Positions 1 to 5,319 of a stretch of 5,319 bases of DNA are shown here, in pieces. Source of the DNA: Candidatus Competibacteraceae bacterium (GTDB lineage Bacteria; Pseudomonadota; Gammaproteobacteria; Competibacterales; Competibacteraceae); NCBI GenBank assembly GCA_020444985.1, contig JAGRHK010000151.1, forward strand, positions 1 through 5,319. The letters run 5' to 3'. Below the pieces are notes generated by a model. That model was not told where the DNA came from. It saw nothing but the letters and a program-made list of their open reading frames with translations, and ran no database searches. Position numbers and translations under genes: made by a program. Every line of letters starts with the position of its first letter. Position 1 is the first letter of the stretch.

Positions 1-2055
1 ATCTCCGGGCCGACGGAAGAAAGTTCCGAGATGTACCGGCGCATTGATACGCTGATTCCAGCGCTCACCCACCAGCAAGAGGAAGATGGCCCGGGCGACT
101 ATTCGGTCGATGAGAAAGCCAAGCAGGTCTATCTCACCGAGGATGGCCACCAGAAAGTAGAGGAGTTGCTGCTGGAAGCTGGCTTACTCCGTGAAAACGA
201 AAGTCTGTATGACGCCGCCCATCTCGGCGTCTTCCACCATCTGAACGCCTGCTTACGCGCTCATTCCCTCTTCCACCGTGATGTGGAATATATCGTGCGC
301 AATGGCGAAGTGATCATTGTTGACGAATTCACCGGGCGCACCATGCCCGGTCGGCGCTGGTCGGACGGCCTACATCAGGCCATCGAAGCGAAGGAGGGCG
401 TGCCGATCCAGGCGGAAAACCAGACCCTGGCTTCGATCACTTTTCAAAACTACTTCCGCCTGTACGGTAAACTGGCCGGCATGACCGGCACTGCGGATAC
501 CGAAGCCTTCGAGTTCCAGCAAATTTATGGTTTGGAAGTCATTGTCGTGCCTACGCATCTGCCGATGATCCGCAAGGATATGGGGGATCTGGTGTTTCTC
601 ACCCAGCAGGAAAAATATCAGGCGGTGTTGGAGGACATCCGCGATTGCCAGAAACGTGGCCAGCCGACTCTGGTGGGCACCACTTCGATCGAAGTTTCGG
701 AATTGCTGGCGGATTTGTTGAGCAAGGAAAAAATTCCCCATGAAGTGCTTAACGCCAAGCAGCACGAACGGGAAGCTGAAATCATTGTGCAGGCTGGCCG
801 ACCCGGCGCTGTCACGATTGCGACCAATATGGCCGGGCGCGGCACCGATATCGTCCTGGGCGGCAACTTGCAAGCCGAACTCAAGGCGCTGGGCCTGGAG
901 GCCAGTCCGTCGGCCCATGATGACGTCCGCCAGGCTTGGCAGCAACGCCATGAACAAGTGGTCGCCGCCGGCGGTCTGCATGTCATCGGCACCGAACGTC
1001 ATGAATCACGACGCATCGACAACCAATTGCGTGGGCGCTCCGGTCGCCAGGGCGATCCGGGATCGACCCGCTTTTACCTGTCGCTGGAAGACAACCTGTT
1101 GCGCATCTTCGCCTCGGATCGAGTGGCCGGGCTGATGCAAAAGCTGGGGATGGAGAAGAACGAGGCGATTGAACATCCCTGGGTGACCAAAGCGATTGAA
1201 AATGCCCAGCGCAAGGTCGAGGCGCATAACTTCGATATTCGCAAAAACCTGCTGGAATTCGACGACGTCGCCAATGACCAACGCAAAGTCATGTACCGCT
1301 GGCGCAACGAATTAATGGAAGCAGAAGACATCTCGGCAACCTTGCAAGAGATGCGCGCCGATGTGCTCAAACAGACGATTGATCACCATATCCCACCGCA
1401 AAGTCTGGAAGAACAGTGGGGTATCCAGGATCTGGAAGAGGCGCTGGTCAGGGACTTTGATTTGCAGTTGCCGGTCCGCGCCTGGCTGGATGCCGATCAT
1501 GATCTGCATGAAGAACCCTTGCGGGAACGCATTCATGCCGAATTGGAACAAGCCTATGCAGCGAAAGAAGCGCTGGTTGGCGGACCGTGGATGCGGCAAT
1601 TTGAGAAGGCCGTGTTGTTGCAGGTGCTGGACAGCCATTGGCGCGAGCATTTGGCGGCGATGGACTATTTGCGTCAGGGTATTCACCTGCGCGGCTACGC
1701 CCAGAAGAATCCCAAACAGGAATATAAGCGCGAGTCTTTCGAGATGTTCCAGGCCTTGGTGCAGCGTATTCACCAGGAGGCCGTCAGCTTTCTCGTCCGG
1801 GCGCAATTCCAGGCCGAACCGGAGCCGATTCCCGAACCGCGCCAACCTGCGCCGGACGCCATGCATTTTGTTCATGCAGAGGCTTCAGCCTTGGCGGAAA
1901 GCGACGAAGACGATTCAGGCATCGAAATCCGCCAGCAACAAGAGGAGGCTGCGCATACGCCATTTGTCCGCGATGGCCGCAAAATCGGACGCAATGAACC
2001 TTGTCCCTGTGGTTCAGGGAAAAAGTACAAGCATTGTCATGGGCAATTGGACTAA
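1..2055 (+). CDS. secA: Protein translocase subunit SecA, 5'-truncated by the window edge
   Basis: SecA is the ATPase motor that pushes unfolded preproteins through the SecYEG channel at the inner membrane. The frame is open from base 1 and reads ISGPTEESSEMY, matching E. coli SecA from just after its Walker B region. About 215 N-terminal residues, including Walker A, therefore lie upstream; the first Met at 31 is internal. Visible over 684 residues: VDEFTGRTMPGRRWSDGLHQ (about 107-126), the preprotein cross-linking to NBD2 junction; FRLYGKLAGMTGTADTEAFEF (about 152-172); helicase-like NBD2 motifs TNMAGRGTDI (275-284) and QLRGRSGRQGD (342-352) with the arginine finger region; the helical scaffold/wing region including LDSHWREHLAAMDYLRQGIH (543-562); an acidic, Pro/Gln-rich linker (about 605-650); and a C-terminal zinc site C668-x-C670-x8-C679-H680, which in the family binds SecB and phospholipid. 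The C-terminus is complete, and no frameshift or missing motif is seen. It is the first visible gene of the secA-argJ-mutT group. Confidence 0.98.
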   Translation: MSGPTEESSEMYRRIDTLIPALTHQQEEDGPGDYSVDEKAKQVYLTEDGHQKVEELLLEAGLLRENESLYDAAHLGVFHHLNACLRAHSLFHRDVEYIVRNGEVIIVDEFTGRTMPGRRWSDGLHQAIEAKEGVPIQAENQTLASITFQNYFRLYGKLAGMTGTADTEAFEFQQIYGLEVIVVPTHLPMIRKDMGDLVFLTQQEKYQAVLEDIRDCQKRGQPTLVGTTSIEVSELLADLLSKEKIPHEVLNAKQHEREAEIIVQAGRPGAVTIATNMAGRGTDIVLGGNLQAELKALGLEASPSAHDDVRQAWQQRHEQVVAAGGLHVIGTERHESRRIDNQLRGRSGRQGDPGSTRFYLSLEDNLLRIFASDRVAGLMQKLGMEKNEAIEHPWVTKAIENAQRKVEAHNFDIRKNLLEFDDVANDQRKVMYRWRNELMEAEDISATLQEMRADVLKQTIDHHIPPQSLEEQWGIQDLEEALVRDFDLQLPVRAWLDADHDLHEEPLRERIHAELEQAYAAKEALVGGPWMRQFEKAVLLQVLDSHWREHLAAMDYLRQGIHLRGYAQKNPKQEYKRESFEMFQALVQRIHQEAVSFLVRAQFQAEPEPIPEPRQPAPDAMHFVHAEASALAESDEDDSGIEIRQQQEEAAHTPFVRDGRKIGRNEPCPCGSGKKYKHCHGQLD

Positions 2056-2082
2056 CGACATCCCTCTTGGCCGGGAGATTTT

Positions 2083-3273
2083 ATGGAGCCTTTAGCGATC
2101 GCTGGCATTCGCTTGGGTACAGCCTGCGCGAGTATTAAATATCCTGACCGCCGTGATCTGGTGGTCATCGAGGCAGCGGCTGGAACCCGAGCGGCTGCCG
2201 TGTTTACACAAAACGCCTTTTGTGCTGCCCCGGTCACGGTGGCTCAGGCGCATTTGTATCAGGCTGCGCCTCGTTACCTGGTCATTAACACTGGCAATGC
2301 CAATGCAGGCACCGGCGTCAAGGGCGTAGCCGACGCTGAAACCACCTGCCGGGCGCTGGCTAAACGCGCAGGTTGCCGGCTTGAGGAAGTCCTGCCCTTT
2401 TCGACAGGCGTGATTGGCGAACCATTGCCATTGGAACGAGTGGTTGCCGGATTACCGGCGGCGCTGGCAGCGCTGCGACCGGATGGCTGGACGGACGCGG
2501 CGCATGGCATCATGACCACCGATACCCGCCCCAAATGGGCATCACGGCGGTTCAATCTGCATGGACGCGACATAACAGTGACCGGCATCGCCAAGGGCGC
2601 GGGCATGATCTGCCCGAACATGGCGACCATGTTGGCTTTTGTCGCTACCGACGCGGTTGCCGATCAAGCATTGCTCCAGCAAACGCTGCATGAGGCGGTC
2701 GCCCATTCTTTCAACGCTATCACCGTCGATGGCGACACTTCAACGAATGACGCTCTAGTGCTGCTGGCAACCGGCCAATCCGGGGTAAACATCCCCCTGG
2801 AAGGCGAGGATCGTGATCTTTTTGCTCGCACCGTGCGTGAAGTGTGTATTGAATTGGCTCAAGCGATTATCCGTGACGGTGAGGGCGCAACCAAGTTCAT
2901 CACCATCCAGGTTGAAGGTGGGCGAGATGCCGCCGAATGTCGGCAAGTGGCTTACACGATTGCCCATTCACCGCTGGTGAAAACCGCTTTTTTCGCCTCC
3001 GATCCCAACTGGGGACGCATCCTGGCGGCGGTCGGCCGGGCCGGTTTAGCCAATCTCAATTTGGAGCGGATCGTCATCCATCTGGATGAACTCTGTATCG
3101 TCTGCGCGGGCGGACGGGCCATTGGTTACACCGAGGCGCGTGGACAAGAAGTCATGGCGCGTTCCGACATCACCATCCGCATTGAACTTGGGCGCGGCGC
3201 GGCGACGGCGCGGATTTGGACCACAGACCTGTCTTATGATTATGTGCGCATCAACGCCGAGTACCGAACATGA
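2083..3273 (+). CDS. argJ: Glutamate N-acetyltransferase ArgJ (ornithine acetyltransferase, probably bifunctional)
   Basis: ArgJ moves the acetyl group from N-acetylornithine to glutamate, recycling it in arginine biosynthesis; bifunctional members also use acetyl-CoA to make N-acetylglutamate. The 396-residue product has the usual family length. Visible motifs: LGTACASIKYPDRRDLVVIE near the N-terminus (11-30); NTGNANAGTG (69-78); STGVIGEPLP (107-116), whose Thr-Gly forms the oxyanion hole in the family; KGAGMICPNMATML (171-184), where Thr182 is the expected self-cleavage site and N-terminal nucleophile of the beta chain; ITVDGDTSTND (213-223); DPNWGRILAAVGRAG (307-321); and YVRINAEYRT at the end. 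The ATG is preceded by GGGAG at 2073-2077, 5 nt upstream. It lies 27 bp after secA and overlaps mutT by 4 nt, so co-transcription is likely. Mono- versus bifunctional activity cannot be settled from the sequence; no arg operator is evident in the short gap. Confidence 0.97.
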   Translation: MEPLAIAGIRLGTACASIKYPDRRDLVVIEAAAGTRAAAVFTQNAFCAAPVTVAQAHLYQAAPRYLVINTGNANAGTGVKGVADAETTCRALAKRAGCRLEEVLPFSTGVIGEPLPLERVVAGLPAALAALRPDGWTDAAHGIMTTDTRPKWASRRFNLHGRDITVTGIAKGAGMICPNMATMLAFVATDAVADQALLQQTLHEAVAHSFNAITVDGDTSTNDALVLLATGQSGVNIPLEGEDRDLFARTVREVCIELAQAIIRDGEGATKFITIQVEGGRDAAECRQVAYTIAHSPLVKTAFFASDPNWGRILAAVGRAGLANLNLERIVIHLDELCIVCAGGRAIGYTEARGQEVMARSDITIRIELGRGAATARIWTTDLSYDYVRINAEYRT

Positions 3274-3662
3274 AAGCGGTTCACGTCGTGGTGGGCATTC
3301 TCATCAATGCCGTGGGCGCTGTGCTGATTACCCGCCGACCCGCTCACGTCCATCAGGGCGGATTATGGGAATTTCCAGGCGGCAAGGTGGAAGAAGGCGA
3401 ATCAGCGATTGCTGCGTTGAAACGCGAACTGCACGAAGAACTCGGCGTCTCGGTGGAATCTGCTGAACCTTGGCTGCATGTACGGCATCGCTACTCTGAC
3501 AAGCGCGTATTTCTGGATGTGTGGCGGGTCATCATCTGGCGAAATAAACCACAAGGTCGCGAAGGTCAGCCGCTACTTTGGGCGTTACCGACGGAACTGG
3601 AGAGATTTGCTTTTCCCGCCGCCGATATCCCCATCATCGCCGCCCTGATTCCCGATTCCTAA
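3270..3662 (+). CDS. mutT: MutT-type Nudix hydrolase (8-oxo-dGTP diphosphatase)
   Basis: MutT hydrolyses 8-oxo-dGTP to the monophosphate and so prevents A:T to C:G mutations. The 130-residue protein aligns without gaps over most of E. coli MutT (129 residues). The Nudix box is complete at 38-60: G38-x5-E44-x7-R52-E53-L54-x-E56-E57-L58-G59-V60, with metal-binding Glu53, Glu56 and Glu57. Also seen are LITRR (19-23), WEFPGGKV (33-40) and GREGQP (96-101, with Glu98, a metal/catalytic residue in E. coli). Residue 119 is Asp in FPAADIP, where E. coli has Asn119, the residue that reads 8-oxoguanine; related NudG has Asp there, so the substrate range may differ. The ATG overlaps the argJ stop as ATGA and has only a weak GAG upstream, suggesting translational coupling. 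There is no C-terminal thiamine-phosphate-synthase-like domain, unlike the longer MutT proteins of pseudomonads. The last codons and stop fall in a degenerate 7-bp repeat. Confidence 0.93.
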   Translation: MKAVHVVVGILINAVGAVLITRRPAHVHQGGLWEFPGGKVEEGESAIAALKRELHEELGVSVESAEPWLHVRHRYSDKRVFLDVWRVIIWRNKPQGREGQPLLWALPTELERFAFPAADIPIIAALIPDS

Positions 3663-3673
3663 TCCCCGATCCC
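3647..3673. repeat. Short degenerate 7-bp tandem repeat across the mutT stop codon
   Basis: Four adjoining units can be read: gattccc (3647-3653), gattcct (3654-3660), aatcccc (3661-3667) and gatccc (3668-3673, one base short). The repeat supplies the mutT C-terminal codons Pro-Asp-Ser and its TAA stop, and ends 5 bp before the zapD stop codon. It has no dyad symmetry, so it does not look like a rho-independent terminator. Its function, if any, is unknown; chance or replication slippage would explain it. Confidence 0.45.
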
Positions 3674-3678
3674 TTCTC

Positions 3679-4449
3679 TCAAATTACGCAGCAGGCCAAG
3701 TCAAACGCAACATCGTCCGCACAAGGCGCGGCCCGGTGGCGAGGATCAGGCTGTTGCAGAAAATGGATTGTGAAACGGTGGCGTCCCCCACTGATTTCTG
3801 GGAAAAGAGGCTCGCCGAAAGGTAGCCAGACCCGGATCAACTGATTCGATGCATTCGCATCCAGACCGCGTTGAAAAAATCCTCGGATGGCTGTTTCCGG
3901 GTGGGGCGTCGCACTATCGCGAATCAGGCGCAAAATTAGAAAGACCGCATCGCGCATGGGGATGAACGGCGCCAACCACTCTTGCAGGTTATGATGGCGC
4001 ACCTCCGGTTCTTGTTGGAGCCAGTGATGCAGCGCGGGCAGGTCGAACCGGCAGGTGCCGCCGGGAATTTGAATCCGGTTCTGAATAGCGCCGAGAAATT
4101 CATTTCGTCGCACGCTGTCCAGCGCCAAGGTGTTAGGACGGTGTATCTCATTGATGACGCGACTGATTTCCGTCAGTATTGAGGATAGCGTCAGCGCATT
4201 AATACCTGGGCTCTGCTGCAATCGCCCGAGCGTGACCGCATGTCGCTCCAGTTCCTTGAGCAGTTCCTTTTTGAATTCATTGCGCCCAGTCACGGCAAGA
4301 ATATCGAACAAACCGTGTAGCGCCGCGCGACTGTCCCAAGTCGAGGGGCCTGTTAGCGTATGATGGATTTGCTGGAACAGAAACTCCAATCGCAACAAGG
4401 CGCGGGCGCGCTCATTCAGTGGCTGCTCGTAGCAAATGGACTGGGACAC
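3679..4449 (-). CDS. zapD: Cell division protein ZapD (FtsZ-associated, formerly YacF/DUF1342)
   Basis: ZapD binds the C-terminal tail of FtsZ and bundles FtsZ filaments at midcell, helping Z-ring assembly in the cytoplasm. The 256-residue product matches E. coli ZapD (247 residues) along its length: an N-terminal helical part starting YEQPLNERARALLRLEFLFQ (7-26), a conserved KELLKELERH (61-70), the signature IPGGTCRFDLPALHHWL (128-144), a second helical stretch with LILRLIRDSA (171-180), and a beta-rich end PEISGGRHRFTIHF to DLACC. Two extra residues, Val-Ile, follow the ACC that ends the E. coli protein. The start is a GTG; the frame upstream meets a TGA at 4474-4476 with no ATG between, and GAGG stands 7 nt before the GTG. 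It is 66 bp downstream of coaE and runs tail to tail into mutT. No convincing own promoter is seen in the 66-bp gap, so read-through from pilD-coaE is likely. Confidence 0.95.
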   Translation of the reverse strand: MSQSICYEQPLNERARALLRLEFLFQQIHHTLTGPSTWDSRAALHGLFDILAVTGRNEFKKELLKELERHAVTLGRLQQSPGINALTLSSILTEISRVINEIHRPNTLALDSVRRNEFLGAIQNRIQIPGGTCRFDLPALHHWLQQEPEVRHHNLQEWLAPFIPMRDAVFLILRLIRDSATPHPETAIRGFFQRGLDANASNQLIRVWLPFGEPLFPEISGGRHRFTIHFLQQPDPRHRAAPCADDVAFDLACCVI

Positions 4450-4456
4450 AGAAAAG

Positions 4457-4460
4457 CCTC
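4457..4460 (-). promoter_or_regulatory. Ribosome binding site deciding the zapD GTG start
   Basis: On the minus strand the leader reads ACGAGG, then 7 nt (CTTTTCT), then GTG. The core GAGG with good spacing, and the absence of any ATG before the upstream in-frame stop, fix the GTG at 4447-4449 as the zapD start. Confidence 0.75.
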
Positions 4461-4515
4461 GTAGAAACGATGATCAGTCACCGCCAACCATGCGCATGAC
4501 GCCAGCAGATCAAAT

Positions 4516-5121
4516 TTACAAAGGCCCGTTGGCGGCCAGACGCAAATAATGATGATGGAGTTCAGCAATGGGCAATTCCAGCTCCGCCAAGTCTCCGGAA
4601 TTTTCCAATATGTCATCGGCTATAGCCAACCGTTGGTCGCGGCGAGCTTGCGCAGCCAGAATACGCTGGGCCTGGACGCCTTCAATCTGATCACGAGCCA
4701 TTACTCGACGGATTTGCTCGGCCTCAGGCGCATCAACTACCAACACCCGATTGACCAGGTCCGTCATGCCGGTCTCCGCCAACAGGGGGATGACCAGCAG
4801 GCAGTAGGGCGCGGATAGCGCCGCAATCCTCTCCCTGGCGACGGCGCGAATGCGCGGGTGCAGGATTGCTTCGAGTTTGCGTCGCCCCGCGTCGTCTATA
4901 AATACTTTTTCACGCAAGCAGCCGCGATTAAGACGACCTTGGCCATCCAGACAATCGATCCCGAATGCATCAGCAATTTCCGCAAGCGCCGGCTGTCCAG
5001 GTTCGACCAGTTCACGGGCGATCAGGTCGGTATCAATGACTGGAACGCCGAGTTGAGCGAACCGGTCGCTCACTGCGGTCTTACCGCTGCCAATACCGCC
5101 AGTTAAACCAACGACCAGCAC
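4516..5121 (-). CDS. coaE: Dephospho-CoA kinase
   Basis: CoaE phosphorylates the 3'-hydroxyl of the ribose of dephospho-CoA with ATP, the last step of coenzyme A synthesis, in the cytoplasm. The product is 201 residues (E. coli 206). The P-loop GLTGGIGSGKT lies at 5-15 with Lys14; VIDTDLIAR (28-36) corresponds to the E. coli VIDADIIAR substrate-site segment; LREKVF (69-74) and ILHPRI (86-91) are in the CoA-binding domain; VIPLLAE (110-116) and the lid-side NRVLVVDAPE and ILAAQARRDQRLAIADD match the family closely. The frame is open to the window edge, but the upstream part overlaps pilD. The start chosen is GTG at 5119-5121 because GGGAGG lies 6 nt ahead and the protein then begins MLVVGLTGG, as in the family. 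It starts 2 nt after the pilD stop, indicating a coupled operon. Confidence 0.96.
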   Translation of the reverse strand: MLVVGLTGGIGSGKTAVSDRFAQLGVPVIDTDLIARELVEPGQPALAEIADAFGIDCLDGQGRLNRGCLREKVFIDDAGRRKLEAILHPRIRAVARERIAALSAPYCLLVIPLLAETGMTDLVNRVLVVDAPEAEQIRRVMARDQIEGVQAQRILAAQARRDQRLAIADDILENSGDLAELELPIAELHHHYLRLAANGPL

Positions 5122-5123
5122 CT

Positions 5124-5319
5124 TTAGCCTCCCAGCCAGCGCAAATAGGCACTGTTGATCAGCCCGCCCCATAGCAGCGCAATCCAGCCGGCCGCCGCCA
5201 GAAACGGACCGAAGGGCATCGGAATTTGCCGATCCCGCTTGCGAAACAGCACGAGCGCCAGCCCGAACAGCGCGCCCACCAGCGATGACAGAATAATGAT
5301 GGTGACCAGATATTGCCAA
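5124..5319 (-). CDS. pilD: Type IV prepilin peptidase/N-methyltransferase PilD, C-terminal end only
   Basis: PilD is an inner-membrane aspartic protease that cleaves the leader of type IV prepilins and type II secretion pseudopilins and methylates the new N-terminus. Only the last 64 codons are inside the window, read on the minus strand from 5318 to a TAA at 5126-5124. The peptide begins WQYLVTIIILSSLVGALFGL and contains RKRDRQIPMPFGPFLAAAGW, which matches the C-terminus of PilD/GspO: a hydrophobic helix (about 4-25), a charged Arg/Lys loop, the typical PFGPFLAAAGW and a second helix (about 36-58), ending RWLGG. The catalytic aspartates and the Cys-rich methylase domain lie outside the window. 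The neighbouring coaE begins 2 nt later, an arrangement common in gammaproteobacteria with pilBCD clusters. GspO is the alternative name if the cluster were for secretion only; pilD next to coaE favours PilD. Confidence 0.9.
   Translation of the reverse strand, partial: WQYLVTIIILSSLVGALFGLALVLFRKRDRQIPMPFGPFLAAAGWIALLWGGLINSAYLRWLGG
5128..5133 (-). promoter_or_regulatory. Ribosome binding site deciding the coaE GTG start
   Basis: On the minus strand GGGAGG, lying inside the last codons of pilD, precedes the GTG at 5121-5119 by 6 nt. It is a near-perfect Shine-Dalgarno sequence. It selects the GTG over the longer open frame, which would add 66 residues that are only a shadow of pilD. Confidence 0.85.

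Noticed and set aside
370..1002. Long antisense frame of 210 codons inside secA
   Set aside because: It lies wholly opposite strongly conserved SecA NBD2 sequence, shows no recognisable domain, and has a composition expected of a mirror frame.
1312..1875. Antisense frame of 187 codons inside secA
   Set aside because: Same reasons: fully opposite conserved secA sequence, no family resemblance.
31..2055. Met at base 31 as the secA start, giving a 674-residue protein
   Set aside because: The frame is open from base 1 and the residues before this Met (ISGPTEESSE) match internal SecA sequence, so the gene is cut by the window edge and not short.
1361..2095. Plus-strand frame of 244 codons overlapping the secA end and argJ start
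   Set aside because: Arg-, Trp- and Cys-rich, low-complexity product typical of an out-of-frame reading; it would overlap two well-supported genes.
3086..3466. Plus-strand frame of 126 codons spanning the argJ-mutT junction
   Set aside because: Out of frame with both genes and very Arg/Gly-rich; the argJ and mutT frames explain the sequence.
4489..4498. Perfect 10-bp palindrome catgcgcatg in the coaE-zapD gap as an operator
   Set aside because: A single 10-bp palindrome is expected by chance at this scale; there is no second copy and no promoter next to it.
4450..4515. A promoter or a tiny leader peptide (MRMVGGD) ahead of zapD
   Set aside because: No -35/-10 pair with acceptable match and spacing could be found, and the seven-codon frame has no ribosome binding site.
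4516..5319. coaE extended to 267 residues from the window edge
   Set aside because: The extra 66 residues have no likeness to CoaE, overlap the pilD frame, and a strong ribosome binding site marks the GTG at 5121.

Overview
The window is an ordinary stretch of chromosome from a gammaproteobacterium of moderately high GC. It holds six genes in two convergent groups. The gene content and order (secA, argJ, mutT facing zapD, coaE, pilD) and the residue-level likeness of SecA, ZapD, CoaE and MutT to their E. coli counterparts support this. ZapD in particular is largely confined to gammaproteobacteria and relatives. The genus cannot be named from the sequence: the argJ between secA and mutT and a type IV pilus prepilin peptidase next to coaE point to an environmental gammaproteobacterium rather than an enteric one.

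Plus strand (1-3662): the 3' three quarters of secA (protein export motor), then argJ (arginine biosynthesis, 27 bp downstream with its own Shine-Dalgarno), then mutT (nucleotide-pool sanitation, overlapping argJ by 4 nt as ATGA). The spacing indicates one transcription unit. No terminator is visible inside it or after mutT.

Minus strand (5319 down to 3679): the last 64 codons of pilD (prepilin peptidase/methylase), then coaE (dephospho-CoA kinase, GTG start 2 nt after the pilD stop), then, after a 66-bp gap, zapD (FtsZ-bundling division factor, also GTG start). The two groups meet tail to tail with 16 bp between the mutT and zapD stop codons.

Functionally these are housekeeping genes grouped by ancestry (the region downstream of the division and cell wall cluster) rather than one pathway. 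I found no mobile element, CRISPR array, RNA gene, phage gene or defence system, and no sign of a new biological system. The points worth a second look are small: an aspartate in MutT where E. coli has the 8-oxoguanine-reading Asn119, no yacG at its usual place, and a short degenerate 7-bp repeat at the mutT stop codon with no evident terminator between the converging operons.
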